This document shows positions 1 to 8,616 of a stretch of DNA of 36,975 nt, one piece after another. The position numbers and the translations under genes were made by a program. Position 1 is the first letter of the stretch. Each line of letters starts with the position of its first letter. The notes under the pieces are model-generated. The model ran no database searches. It worked only from the letters and a program-made list of their open reading frames with translations, and had not been told where the DNA came from. The stretch comes from MED-G116 sp038107835 (GTDB taxonomy: Bacteria; Pseudomonadota; Alphaproteobacteria; Puniceispirillales; Puniceispirillaceae): positions 1 to 36,975 of the forward strand of contig JAYNHH010000025.1 in the NCBI GenBank assembly GCA_038107835.1, in the 5' to 3' direction.

Positions 1-668
1 ACGCCGATGCCGGCGAACAGGCGCTTGCCAGAACCGGCTGGTCGCTGAGCCAGATCTGGATCACCCATCATCATGGTGATCACACTGCGGGACTGGCGGC
101 GCTGAAAGCGGCACACAATGCGCATGTGATTGGTCCGGCGACAGGGGGAAAGCCGGTGGCCGGCGTCGATCAACAGGTCGATGATGGCGGGCATTTCGCC
201 TTTGCCTCACGCGAAGTGCGGGTGCTGACAACGCCCGGGCATACGCTTGATATGACCAATTTCTACCTACCAAGCGAGAAGCTTCTGTTCACTGGCGACA
301 CGCTGTTTGCGATGGGATGTGGCCGTCTTTTCGAGGGGGATGCCCCGATGATGTGGGCCAGCCTGAACAAGCTGATGGCGTTGCCCGATGACACGACCAT
401 CTATTGCAGCCATGAATATACAGTCGGCAACGCTGCCTTCGCGCTGTCAGTTGACCCGGACAATCAGACATTGATCGACCGGGCGCAGCAGGTGACCGGT
501 CTACGTATCGCCGGTGAGCCGACAGTGCCGACGATCATGTCTCTGGAAAAGGCAACGAACCCCTTTCTGCGGGCGGGCGATCCCGGCATAAGGTCAATTT
601 TGAACATGCCGGATGACAGCGATGCCGCAGTCTTTGCCGAGATCAGGCACCGCAAGGATAATTTCTAG
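1..668 (+). CDS. gloB: Hydroxyacylglutathione hydrolase (glyoxalase II), 5' end missing
   Basis: The frame is open from the window edge (codons start at base 3) to the stop at 666-668, so the N-terminus lies outside. The visible part begins just before the metallo-beta-lactamase metal motif THHHGDHTAG, followed by PGHT, FTGDTLF and CSHEYT, which carry the remaining metal and glutathione-site residues. The C-terminus ends RHRKDNF, a usual glyoxalase II ending. The family hydrolyses S-D-lactoylglutathione to D-lactate and glutathione in methylglyoxal detoxification. Its last 4 bases overlap the convergent IPP isomerase gene. Confident by motif content and domain order. Confidence 0.93.
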   Translation, partial: ADAGEQALARTGWSLSQIWITHHHGDHTAGLAALKAAHNAHVIGPATGGKPVAGVDQQVDDGGHFAFASREVRVLTTPGHTLDMTNFYLPSEKLLFTGDTLFAMGCGRLFEGDAPMMWASLNKLMALPDDTTIYCSHEYTVGNAAFALSVDPDNQTLIDRAQQVTGLRIAGEPTVPTIMSLEKATNPFLRAGDPGIRSILNMPDDSDAAVFAEIRHRKDNF

Positions 669-1705
669 CCACCCGCGGCAATCCTGCCACCAACCCCGCG
701 AAACTGCGGGATATCAGGCGCACCGGTAAGAAACAACGCCAACGCCATCTGCGCCTTGATATCGGCAAGTGTTCGGCTCGCCGCCACCCGATCAGGTGGG
801 CCATTCTCCGGCCCGACAAGCGCCTTCAGCACCGGTCCGGCGAGCGACACCGCCGTGGCGCCAAGCCAGATCGCCTTGGCCGCATCAAGGCCGTGTCGCA
901 CCCCGCCAGATGCCAGAAGCGTTTTCTCCGGCATTGCTATGCTGATCTCGTGCAGGCAGGTCACCGTTGGCGTTCCCCAATCAAGAAACGGCGCAAAAAG
1001 ATCTGGATCTTCGCGGCGCGCCGCCTCAATCCGTGTCCAGTTGGTACCCCCAAGACCCGCCACATCGACTGCCCAGACACCCACATCGAACAGGCGGCGT
1101 GCAACCGCCACACCAATACCGGCGCCAACCTCCTTGACGATTACCCTGCAGGGCAGAGCGACAACAGCCTGTTCAATGGCCGCCAGCACATGACGCCAGT
1201 CACGCTCGCCCTCGGGCTGGACAGCTTCCTGCAGGGGGTTGAGATGAATGGCGATGGCATCGGCCTGCAAATCATCAACGGCGCGTCTGGCGAGATCGAG
1301 ACCATCTGCCTGTGCCAGCTGAATGCCACCCAGATTGCCGATCAGGGGAATTGACGGCGCAAGGGCGCGCAGATCAGCCTGCGAACTGCCAGCCTCAAGA
1401 CTCGCACGTTGTGAGCCGACAGCAAGGCCGATCCCAGCAGTCTCAGCAACCTCTGCGAGGGCGTGGTTGATGCTGGTCGCCCGCGCTGTGCCACCGGTCA
1501 TTGCGCCGATAAAAAGCGGGGCTGAGAGATGATGATCCAGAAATTCGATCCCAAGGTCTATGTCCTCAAGACTGCATTCGGGGATCGCACAATGATCGAG
1601 ACGGACATTATCAAAGCCAGCATCAATTGCCGCCATGGCAAGCGGGTCGAGTGCCAGCGCAATATGGGCATCCTTGCGATCAGCGCTGTTCGTCTGTTCA
1701 GCCAT
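665..1705 (-). CDS. fni: Isopentenyl-diphosphate delta-isomerase, type 2 (FMN-dependent)
   Basis: 346 residues, the usual type 2 length. It has the N-terminal RKDAHI stretch, GAMTGG, VGSQRASLE, and a C-terminal phosphate/FMN-binding region with SGGVRHGLDAAKAIWLGA, all typical of the Fni/Idi2 TIM barrel and unlike the unrelated Nudix type 1 enzyme. The enzyme interconverts IPP and DMAPP using reduced FMN and so supplies the allylic starter for GGPP synthase. It is the last gene of the minus-strand retinal/carotenoid operon, 5 bases after the blh stop. The position suggests a dedicated copy boosting isoprenoid flux to retinal. Confidence 0.93.
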   Translation of the reverse strand: MAEQTNSADRKDAHIALALDPLAMAAIDAGFDNVRLDHCAIPECSLEDIDLGIEFLDHHLSAPLFIGAMTGGTARATSINHALAEVAETAGIGLAVGSQRASLEAGSSQADLRALAPSIPLIGNLGGIQLAQADGLDLARRAVDDLQADAIAIHLNPLQEAVQPEGERDWRHVLAAIEQAVVALPCRVIVKEVGAGIGVAVARRLFDVGVWAVDVAGLGGTNWTRIEAARREDPDLFAPFLDWGTPTVTCLHEISIAMPEKTLLASGGVRHGLDAAKAIWLGATAVSLAGPVLKALVGPENGPPDRVAASRTLADIKAQMALALFLTGAPDIPQFRGVGGRIAAGG

Positions 1706-1710
1706 GATGA

Positions 1711-2556
1711 TTAACCTCGCTGGGAGTTGCCCACGTTAGCGCGAAAAAAGCCGTCAACCAATATCATATGCGGTACGGTAAGTGCAGCAAGCCCGATAAA
1801 GACAACCCTCAGCAATGCCGATTCCACTATCATGAAGCTGGCGCACCACCAGAACGCAGCCGCACCAGCACCCCAGCTTGCGAGGGTAAAGGCCATGGCC
1901 CCGGTGAACAGCATGTGGCGCGGAAACTCCGCTTTCACGGCTGTCCAGACAGACCAGAGATGCCGGGCAGAATGAACGCAGCAGAAATAAAGGGCAAAAC
2001 CAACAAGCGGCGGCACCGCGGCGAACAGCAGGATCAGCAGGCCGGCCTCAAGAAACCCGAAGCGCCAGCGGGCATCCCAGAAGGCCCGCCATGCGTAGAT
2101 GGCCAGGGCCACCGCAATCATCACCGATGCCACATCAATTGCCATCCACACCGGCGCGGCATCACCCCCGATGAGATAGCCGAAAATGACATCAACCTCC
2201 AGCCGGTGGCTCTGGCTGATGCCAGCAACAACAACGCCGCCATGGGCTACCGCCTGAACATACCGGAACCATCCCGTCCCTGCGCGGGCATCACCAAGAC
2301 CAAAATGGACAATGCTGATGCCCAGAAACCCGATCAGCGAAGCCACAGGAAAGACCAGCCACAATCCGACAACAAGGCCAGCCAGCGCCACATAGAGAAT
2401 GATGAAACGAATCATGGCGACAGGCCGGTTCGCCTGTCCAAGACAGGCGGCAATGGCACCATCAAACGCCCCATGTGGAAGGCCGATCAGCACCACCCCA
2501 CCCAGTGCCAGCAGATTGACCAGGCCAAAGCTGGCGATCAGCGCTTCGATCGTCAT
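1711..2556 (-). CDS. blh: Beta-carotene 15,15'-dioxygenase (Brp/Blh family), retinal-forming
   Basis: 281 residues, highly hydrophobic, consistent with a multi-pass inner-membrane protein. Histidines expected to bind the iron lie in family-type contexts: GLPHGAFDG (H28), IVHFGLGDA (H84), VHSARHLW (H195, H199), with further histidines at H105, H117 and H263. The family cleaves beta-carotene at the central double bond to give two all-trans-retinal molecules, the chromophore of the rhodopsin encoded upstream. Its ATG overlaps the crtY stop by 4 bases (ATGA), implying translational coupling. Function is assigned from family and from the gene set around it. Confidence 0.93.
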   Translation of the reverse strand: MTIEALIASFGLVNLLALGGVVLIGLPHGAFDGAIAACLGQANRPVAMIRFIILYVALAGLVVGLWLVFPVASLIGFLGISIVHFGLGDARAGTGWFRYVQAVAHGGVVVAGISQSHRLEVDVIFGYLIGGDAAPVWMAIDVASVMIAVALAIYAWRAFWDARWRFGFLEAGLLILLFAAVPPLVGFALYFCCVHSARHLWSVWTAVKAEFPRHMLFTGAMAFTLASWGAGAAAFWWCASFMIVESALLRVVFIGLAALTVPHMILVDGFFRANVGNSQRG

Positions 2557-3728
2557 TGCGCCCCCTCACCCCTGCTGGAAGGGGAAATCACCCCAGCTGC
2601 GTTTGGGCTTGAAGACCCCATGATCAGGCGACAGACCGCCTTGATGAAAATCCATTTCGGCATTGCCAGAATGACCTTGAATCGGAGCGCCCATCCCGCC
2701 TCGCCACTCAAAAACAGGGCAAATTCGTCACCATCAAGCGCCCGTGCCATTCGCAGAAACAAAGCCGGAGCGCGCGCCGGCCAATGGCGCAGGACAGCAA
2801 CAAAAACCTCGTCCATCCACAAATCAACCGGTTTGTGAGGGCTGCGAACGGCCAGCGGGCTACCCCTGTCAGTCGTCGCTGCGGTCTGGCCAGCTCTGGC
2901 GATAGTGTCGGCGATCTGCTTCTGAATGAAAGCAAAGGCATAACCGCTTGAGGGTCTGATGGCCCCACCATTGCTCCCAAGCCCTATCATGGCAGATGAG
3001 GAGCGCGGCAGGCGTCCCAGCGGTATCGCGCCAGCCTCCGTTCGTTCGGTGGTAAATTTGGCAACGCCGCAATGCGCCGCAAGATACTGGGTGATTGCCG
3101 TCTCAAAAAAAGCATCAGGTTCACGCTCGGGAGCGAACATGGTCGATTCAACAAGGGCTGTCCTGTCGTCAAAGGGCAGCAAATAGATGAAATGGATACC
3201 GCGCGACTGATCGCAACGAAAATCCATCAGAATCGCCTGGGTCGAATCAAAGCTGCCCTTCGGCGCGGCAACCTCCCACCCGATGAAATGCTGGATCATC
3301 TGGCCTGCCGGGACTGCGGGTGGACGACTGTCAAGAATCTGCGCGGCGGCAACATCCTTCAATTTCTTCTGGCTGACAAAACCCACCCCATGGCCACGGG
3401 CCAGATCAGTGCAATGTGACTCCCACCGGTTGCGATGAAGGGCGTGATAGGCGTGTTTCTGCGACGCCAGCAGAGCCTCGCCCTCAGCCGTTGCAACGCG
3501 CCAGCAGGTCCATCTGTGACGGGCAAGCTCTGCCGCCGCTTCCAACCCGGGAACTTGCCAAAATCCCCAGATATGATCCTGCCGTGGCGGTGCCCCATCA
3601 GGATGCGCCAGCGTCAGCCAGTGGCTCGGCATCTCATCAGCCCGCGCCGCAAGAGACAGGGCTGCACATCCATCGCCAATGACATGGACAATTTGCCGGG
3701 CAGGTCTGGATTGTGCGCTAGCTGACAT
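2553..3728 (-). CDS. crtY: Lycopene beta-cyclase, CrtY type
   Basis: A frame of 413 codons is open from 3794. The likely start is the ATG at 3728 (protein MSASAQSRPARQ...; 391 residues), preceded by GAGG and overlapping the crtB stop by 11 bases; earlier ATGs would lie deep in crtB. The N-terminus IVHVIGDGCAALSLAA is a CrtY-type dinucleotide-binding region, followed by DHIWGFW and, mid-protein, GSFDSTQAILMDFRC and GLGSNGGAIRPSSGYAF, typical of this family. It cyclises both ends of lycopene to beta-carotene, the Blh substrate. Length and motif order are normal. Confidence 0.92.
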   Translation of the reverse strand: MSASAQSRPARQIVHVIGDGCAALSLAARADEMPSHWLTLAHPDGAPPRQDHIWGFWQVPGLEAAAELARHRWTCWRVATAEGEALLASQKHAYHALHRNRWESHCTDLARGHGVGFVSQKKLKDVAAAQILDSRPPAVPAGQMIQHFIGWEVAAPKGSFDSTQAILMDFRCDQSRGIHFIYLLPFDDRTALVESTMFAPEREPDAFFETAITQYLAAHCGVAKFTTERTEAGAIPLGRLPRSSSAMIGLGSNGGAIRPSSGYAFAFIQKQIADTIARAGQTAATTDRGSPLAVRSPHKPVDLWMDEVFVAVLRHWPARAPALFLRMARALDGDEFALFLSGEAGWALRFKVILAMPKWIFIKAVCRLIMGSSSPNAAGVISPSSRGEGAQ

Positions 3729-4656
3729 GAGGCAGACCTCGCAGGGCATGATGAAGCGACCTGTCATGCCCCATGTTATGCGACGACAGCGCACGGGTGA
3801 ACAGACTGCCCAATGCGAGCCCAGAACACCATAATTTTGTTGGCCTGCTGGTTACCTGTCGGCCACGATGCCAGGCAAAACCGGTGGCGGCAAGCTGCAC
3901 ACCGATCTGCCGATAGACGCGGGCCGCAACAGCAATGCCGAGATGCGCACGCCACGGCAGAAAGGGATAGCCAATTGCACCGCTTTTATAGAATTGATCT
4001 GCCAGCAACAGGAGCCGCTCAACCGCCCTGGCAATCTTCTGGCTGTCAGCACCATTGGGGTCATCCGCCGCGGCACGGATCGCCGCTGGTGACATATCAT
4101 TGACCCACGCGCCAGGCAGATAGCGCCGACCCATCCGGGCATCTTCCAGAACATCGCGGGCGATGTTGGTCAGCTGCATACCGATGCCAAGATCTATAGC
4201 ATGGGCCTTGGCGTTGGCATCCCGGCAATCCAGAACGTCACACATCAGCAATCCAACCGTTCCGGCAACACGATAGGCGTAACGCAGCAGCGCAGCCTCG
4301 TCGTCAAGACAGACCTCATCGGCCTGATCCTGCAACAGCCCCTCAATCAGCGCGGTCAGAACAGCCGGTGAAAATTCCATCTCAATCATGAAAGGGCGAA
4401 AGGCGGCAAAGGCCGGATCATCACCCGTCCCACCTGCTGCCAGATCTGCCTCGATGCGGGCGAGGCGAGCAGGGCCATCTGGAATGTCGTCATCCGCCAT
4501 ATCATCGAGAAGCCGGCAGAACGCATAGAGCCGGGCGGCATTTCTGCCCATTCTCGCACCAAGAAAACGGCTCGCCCAATGGAAACTGCGCCCATTGGCA
4601 GCAAGCGAGTCCTGTGGTGTGAGAGTTTCGTTGCGGATCATTCCCCTGTCAGCCAC
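3718..4656 (-). CDS. crtB: Phytoene synthase
   Basis: 312 residues. Both aspartate-rich Mg-diphosphate motifs are present: CRLLDDMADD near residue 50 and QLTNIARDVLEDARMGRRYL near residues 160-180. The enzyme condenses two GGPP molecules to phytoene through prephytoene diphosphate. The start is probably the GTG at 4656, which has GGGAGG about 12 bases upstream; an ATG at 4641 is the alternative. It lies 32 bases after crtI in the same direction, and its 3' end overlaps crtY. Confidence 0.94.
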   Translation of the reverse strand: MADRGMIRNETLTPQDSLAANGRSFHWASRFLGARMGRNAARLYAFCRLLDDMADDDIPDGPARLARIEADLAAGGTGDDPAFAAFRPFMIEMEFSPAVLTALIEGLLQDQADEVCLDDEAALLRYAYRVAGTVGLLMCDVLDCRDANAKAHAIDLGIGMQLTNIARDVLEDARMGRRYLPGAWVNDMSPAAIRAAADDPNGADSQKIARAVERLLLLADQFYKSGAIGYPFLPWRAHLGIAVAARVYRQIGVQLAATGFAWHRGRQVTSRPTKLWCSGLALGSLFTRALSSHNMGHDRSLHHALRGLPHVS

Positions 4657-4688
4657 ACCTGGCCATCACCTCCCGTTGCCAGAAGCCA

Positions 4689-6233
4689 TCAGCCAGCTTT
4701 GCGCGCCTGATCCTCCTCATCTATCAATGCCTCGACCACCTTAGCAGAACAAAGCACGCCTGGCATCCCAGCACCCGGATGCGCGCCAGCAGCAGAAAAA
4801 TAGAGGTTTGGGATATGTGGATCCCGGTTGTGATAGCGGAACCATGCTGACTGGGCGAAAATCGGCGCAATCGAGAAACCAGCACCATGCATCGACCGGT
4901 AATCTGTCTTGAAATCCTCTGGCGTCATCCAGAAATCCTCGGTGATAACATCCTTGAGTCCTGGCATGATGGTATCGTCAAGAGCCGCGACAATCCGATC
5001 GCGCAGTATCGGACCAGTTTCCTGCCAATCAATCTTGCCGAGCAGGTTTGGCACCGGACAGAGAACATAGAAACTGTCACAGCCTTCGGGCGCAAAGCTG
5101 GAATCGGTTGCCGTCGGCCGGTGCAGATACAGCGAAAAATCATCGGCAAGGATCTTCCTGTCAAAGATATCGGCAAGCAGTTCCTTGTAGCGGGGGCCCA
5201 TCCAGATCGTGTGATGGGCAACGTCAGCATAGCTTTTACGGGTGCCGAAAAACAGTACATACAGCCCCATCGAATATTGCGTCACCGCCTCTGGCAAGGC
5301 CCGTTTGCGCCGCCTTTCAGCAGACGGCAGCATCTGCGCATACACCGTTGGCGGATCGCCATTGCAAATCACCCGACCAGCGGAAAACACCCGCCCATCG
5401 ACCGCCCTCGCTCCGGTTGCGCGACCACCCTTCGTCGTTATTTCCTCGATATCGGTATCCAGAACCACCTGCACGCCGGCTCGTTCCAGCAGCCGGTGCA
5501 ACTGTTCGACAAGCCGCCCCGTGCCACCCATGCAGAAGAACACGCCCCACCGGCGCTCCAGGTAATGGATCAGACTGTAGATCGAGGTTGTGGTGAAGGG
5601 ATTGCCCCCAACCAGCAAAGGATGGATTGAGAATGCCTGACGCAGCAAAGGGTGTCTGATGTGACTGTTGACGATTCCAGCGACCGTCCTGTAGCTGCGC
5701 AACCGCAGAAGTGATGGCACCTGTGCCATCATTGTCCAGAACCGGGTAAAGGGCCGGTCAGCCAGCTTTTCAAAGCCTATCTCGAAAATCTGCCTGGAGG
5801 TTTTCAGCAACCCCGCATAGCCGTCAACATCATCAGCATTGAATCGCCGGATTTCTGCATTGGTATCCTCGATGGACGGCCGATAGTCGAACTGCTGTCC
5901 ATCGTGGAATCGAAAGCGGTACCAGGGATCAAGAGGACGAAATTCGAGATGGTCCTCGCGGCGCTCGCCAAACAGCGCGAACAGCTCGTCAAACAGAAAG
6001 GGTGCCGTGATCACAGTGGGGCCGGCATCATGGCGAAAGCCACCCCGCTCAAACACCTGTGCGCGGCCACCGATGGCATGCAACCGGTCAACCAGTGTCA
6101 CCGAATAGCCTTTGGCACGCATCCGCAGGGCAGCGGCAATACCGCCAAATCCTGCACCGATAACAAGAACATCACTATCGTTGGGTGCATCCGCTCCGTC
6201 ATTGACGGCGAGAACGCGGGAAGGTTTTTTCAT
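4689..6233 (-). CDS. crtI: Phytoene desaturase (CrtI type)
   Basis: About 514 residues. The N-terminal FAD-binding region DVLVIGAGFGGIAAALRMRA is followed by VDRLHAIGGRA and DAGPTVITAPFL. The C-terminus has the bacterial-type phytoene dehydrogenase signature NLYFSAAGAHPGAGMPGVL. The CrtI family introduces the double bonds that convert phytoene to lycopene. The frame opens at a GTG (6236) immediately followed by an ATG (6233); I chose the ATG. It lies 12 bases after the crtE stop and is clearly in the same operon. Confidence 0.95.
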   Translation of the reverse strand: MKKPSRVLAVNDGADAPNDSDVLVIGAGFGGIAAALRMRAKGYSVTLVDRLHAIGGRAQVFERGGFRHDAGPTVITAPFLFDELFALFGERREDHLEFRPLDPWYRFRFHDGQQFDYRPSIEDTNAEIRRFNADDVDGYAGLLKTSRQIFEIGFEKLADRPFTRFWTMMAQVPSLLRLRSYRTVAGIVNSHIRHPLLRQAFSIHPLLVGGNPFTTTSIYSLIHYLERRWGVFFCMGGTGRLVEQLHRLLERAGVQVVLDTDIEEITTKGGRATGARAVDGRVFSAGRVICNGDPPTVYAQMLPSAERRRKRALPEAVTQYSMGLYVLFFGTRKSYADVAHHTIWMGPRYKELLADIFDRKILADDFSLYLHRPTATDSSFAPEGCDSFYVLCPVPNLLGKIDWQETGPILRDRIVAALDDTIMPGLKDVITEDFWMTPEDFKTDYRSMHGAGFSIAPIFAQSAWFRYHNRDPHIPNLYFSAAGAHPGAGMPGVLCSAKVVEALIDEEDQARKAG

Positions 6234-6245
6234 CACAATCGATCT

Positions 6246-7283
6246 TTAGAAGACGCTGTTCTGCGGTGTCAGCGCGCGGACCGACTTCTGGCAGACCTGT
6301 TCCAGCATCTGCTGGACAGGCGTGATCACCTCCATCAGCTCTTCAGGCAGGGATGCAGCCAGCCGCTCGCTTTCATCAAGCATACCATGCATCCTGACAG
6401 CGGCAACTTTCATCGCTGCCGATTCCGTAATCGCGTCCTGCCACTGTGCCAGCTGTTCACTGCTGCCTGACGCGTACCAGCCATCGAATACGCTCCGCTT
6501 CTCGGCTGTCAGGCTGTCCCTGAACAGTACAACAACAGCATTCGGCGCGCGTCTGCCAAGATCAGAGCCAATCGTTGCGGCACCATCATCACCCTGAAAG
6601 TTCAAAATGTCATTGGCGATCTGGTAGGCGTTGCCAAGGCAGCGGAAATAGGCGCCGATGGTCGCAGATGCCCCACCATGAAGCGCCATGGCGGCGACGC
6701 CTTCGAGTGGCGCAGTCAACAGCGGCGCTGTCTTGTCAGCTGCAATTTCAACATAGCTCTGCCAATTGCAGCTTCGCTGAATATCAAACTCGCGAGCCTC
6801 ACCCATGGTTGTTGTTTTCATGTGATCGGCAAGAATTTTCACCAGCATTGGCGTCTGCGAGCGCTGCGCCGCCTCTGCGGCCAGTTCGAAAGACAGGGCA
6901 ACCAGCCAGTCACCGAGTGTCAGCGCAACGTCACGGCCATATTTTGACCAGACCGCAGGGCGTCCACGTCGCAGCTGGTCCCCGTCACAGATGTCATCAT
7001 GGATCAGCGAGGCATTGTGCAGCACTTCGATGGCAACTGCCCAATGAAGTGCGGCAGCACGATCGACATTCAACAGATGTGAGGCGCGCAATGCCATCTT
7101 TGCCCGCAGCATCTTCCCGGGTTTGGCGAAATGATGGCTCGCTGCCTCAGCCAGAGGCTGGCCTGTTTTTGGCAGGCGGGCGGTGATGAATTCAGCCAGA
7201 CGGTCCGTGGTGGATTGGCGCCCCGGCAAGGTTGCTGCCTCATCCGCAGCGTAAGAGCTCATCAATGGTGACAGTTCTGTCAT
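6246..7283 (-). CDS. crtE: Geranylgeranyl diphosphate synthase (polyprenyl synthetase family)
   Basis: 345 residues. The first aspartate-rich motif is intact (LIHDDICDGDQLRRGRPAVW). The second reads QIANDILNFQGDD, where family members usually have DDxxD, so two of three acidic positions are asparagine. The start has a good SD (GGAGG at 7291-7295, 7-base spacing). It makes C20 GGPP from FPP or IPP/DMAPP for CrtB. It is the first carotenoid gene, separated from the rhodopsin gene by a 125-base spacer holding a predicted terminator, so it may rely on read-through or its own promoter. Chain length is inferred from context. Confidence 0.9.
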   Translation of the reverse strand: MTELSPLMSSYAADEAATLPGRQSTTDRLAEFITARLPKTGQPLAEAASHHFAKPGKMLRAKMALRASHLLNVDRAAALHWAVAIEVLHNASLIHDDICDGDQLRRGRPAVWSKYGRDVALTLGDWLVALSFELAAEAAQRSQTPMLVKILADHMKTTTMGEAREFDIQRSCNWQSYVEIAADKTAPLLTAPLEGVAAMALHGGASATIGAYFRCLGNAYQIANDILNFQGDDGAATIGSDLGRRAPNAVVVLFRDSLTAEKRSVFDGWYASGSSEQLAQWQDAITESAAMKVAAVRMHGMLDESERLAASLPEELMEVITPVQQMLEQVCQKSVRALTPQNSVF

Positions 7284-7332
7284 CGCGTCGCCTCCTACCT
7301 TCGCTATGTGCCGTCATTTTGCGCGGCTCTGG

Positions 7333-7352
7333 CTGGATTGGCTCCAGTCCAG
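7333..7352. repeat. Inverted repeat in the crtE leader
   Basis: Arms of 9 bases (CTGGATTGG and CCAGTCCAG) around a 2-base centre. As minus-strand RNA it would fold with one A-C mismatch; as plus-strand RNA it has one wobble pair. It lies between the predicted rhodopsin terminator and the crtE SD, so it may be part of an mRNA processing or attenuation element. Chance cannot be excluded. Confidence 0.35.
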
Positions 7353-7359
7353 ATAAAGT

Positions 7360-7398
7360 CATAAAGAAGTTAAAGAAGGGCGGCCCGCTGGACCGCCC
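7360..7398 (-). terminator. Predicted intrinsic terminator after proteorhodopsin
   Basis: Read on the minus strand, GGGCGGTCC-AGC-GGGCCGCCC forms a 9-pair stem (one G-U) with a 3-base loop at 7398-7378. It is followed by TTCTTTAACTTCTTT, a T-rich but interrupted tail. It begins 10 bases after the rhodopsin stop and should end or reduce transcription before crtE, letting rhodopsin mRNA exceed carotenoid mRNA. Confidence 0.7.
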
Positions 7399-7408
7399 CA
7401 CTCAAAAT

Positions 7409-8191
7409 TTACTTCGCTTCACTTTCAGTGACAGCAACGTTCCAGATGATCACACCGAACGCAATTTTGTTCAGCACGTCAGCCAGGTTGTAGATCACGT
7501 TAAGTGAGTTCGCAGCCGAAGCCGGGTCGCCTGAAGCCAGGTAACCATAGAAGTAACCAAGCGGGTAGATGGCCCAACCGATTGTCACAATCCAGCGCAT
7601 TGTCGAGAATGCAGACTTGACGGACTCCGGAGCCTGATCTGCTGACATCTTGCCAGCTTCACCAGCAAAGATCTCATACAGAATGTAGGCCCAACCGGCC
7701 ATTCCGATGATGAAACCAAGCCATACGTTGATATAGCCGATTTCACCGGCATATCCGCCGACAAGCATGACCAGTGTACCGATCATCAGACGCCAGAAGA
7801 TACCACCGGACACGTTGCCGATAGCCCGCAGGATGAGATAGAACTCAACCATCAGCAATGGCACTGTGATCAGCCAATCAATGTAGCGATAGACTGTCGG
7901 TGTATCACCGGTCTCAACCCACACATCACGCATGTAGAAATAGTGAACAGCGGCAACGAGAGTTACCAGACCTGACACTGTTAGTGATGTCTTCCATTTT
8001 GCAGACACACGCTGTGTCTCCAGGAAGAAGAACGCTGTTGAAGCAACGAGCGCCATTGAGATGAGCCAGAACGAAATGCCGACATAATCATCCGATGCAA
8101 GATTGCTACCTGCCGCGAATGCGATTGATGGCGAGATGACCATGGCCGCTGTTGCCAGCGCCGTCAGGGCCTTACCCGTACTGATTTTCAT
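7409..8191 (-). CDS. Proteorhodopsin, light-driven proton pump, green-tuned
   Basis: 260 residues: a signal peptide of about 27 residues (cleavage near SIAFAA), then seven membrane helices. By eye alignment with green proteorhodopsin, the Schiff-base counter-ion/acceptor is D105 (RYIDWLITVP), the proton donor E116 (VEFYLIL), the retinal-binding lysine K242 (DVLNKIAFG), and the histidine paired with the acceptor H83. The spectral tuning site is L113, the residue of green-absorbing forms; blue forms have Gln. The DTE-type motif marks an outward proton pump rather than a sodium (NDQ) or chloride pump. It has an excellent SD and its own predicted terminator, and lies upstream of all retinal synthesis genes. 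Confidence 0.97.
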   Translation of the reverse strand: MKISTGKALTALATAAMVISPSIAFAAGSNLASDDYVGISFWLISMALVASTAFFFLETQRVSAKWKTSLTVSGLVTLVAAVHYFYMRDVWVETGDTPTVYRYIDWLITVPLLMVEFYLILRAIGNVSGGIFWRLMIGTLVMLVGGYAGEIGYINVWLGFIIGMAGWAYILYEIFAGEAGKMSADQAPESVKSAFSTMRWIVTIGWAIYPLGYFYGYLASGDPASAANSLNVIYNLADVLNKIAFGVIIWNVAVTESEAK

Positions 8192-8616
8192 AATTTACCT
8201 CCGTTAACGAAACAGCCGTAATGTGACACGCTTCGTCGCGCGACATTATGTCTCACATACAGCAAAGCTAATCTAAAGGGGGTTTTGTCCACGTGGCAAA
8301 TGATAAGCGACAAATTTCGATTGATTAACTACAGAACTGATAATTTATATTTATTTACAGATTGTTAGATAGGAAAAAACAGTTTTGTTAAAATCGCAAC
8401 ATTCACCAAACATCAGTCAAAAATATGTATATTTTTATTATTTTTCAATTGTTTAAATAATTTCAAATAAAACACGTAAAAATAGCATTATTCTGATTTA
8501 TGCTAGAATTTCATGAAAAATTTGGGAGGTTTTGACTCAAAACCGCCACTGGACTCTCCTTTTCCAAGTGATCTGCGAGCGTTGCGGCAGCTTCGCCAAA
8601 AAAGCGCCAGCGCTGA
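8192..8616. promoter_or_regulatory. AT-rich regulatory region upstream of proteorhodopsin
   Basis: 425 bases with no convincing gene. A candidate minus-strand promoter is TTGCCA (8299-8294), an 18-base spacer and TAGATT (8275-8270), placing a start roughly 70 bases upstream of the rhodopsin ATG. The 8-base palindrome CCACGTGG (8289-8296) overlaps the -35 box and could be an operator. The stretch 8330-8520 is extremely A/T-rich with long T and A runs and could act as an UP-like or bent element. Near the regulator gene end, AGCG-CTGG-CGCT followed by six T on the minus strand (8614-8598) is a weak possible terminator. All of these are readings by eye. Confidence 0.4.
8197..8202 (-). promoter_or_regulatory. 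Ribosome binding site of proteorhodopsin
   Basis: On the minus strand GGAGGT lies 5 bases before the ATG at 8191, a near-perfect SD and the strongest seen in the window, consistent with high rhodopsin expression. It fixes the start of the gene. Confidence 0.85.

Noticed and set aside
1768..2838. A 356-codon plus-strand frame antisense to blh and crtY
   Set aside because: It lies opposite two well-supported genes, its product is low-complexity and rich in His, Arg and Gln, and no family is recognisable; it is a shadow frame of GC-biased minus-strand genes.
4887..5630. A 247-codon plus-strand frame antisense to crtI
   Set aside because: It is fully opposite the clear crtI reading frame, with no SD or recognisable motif.
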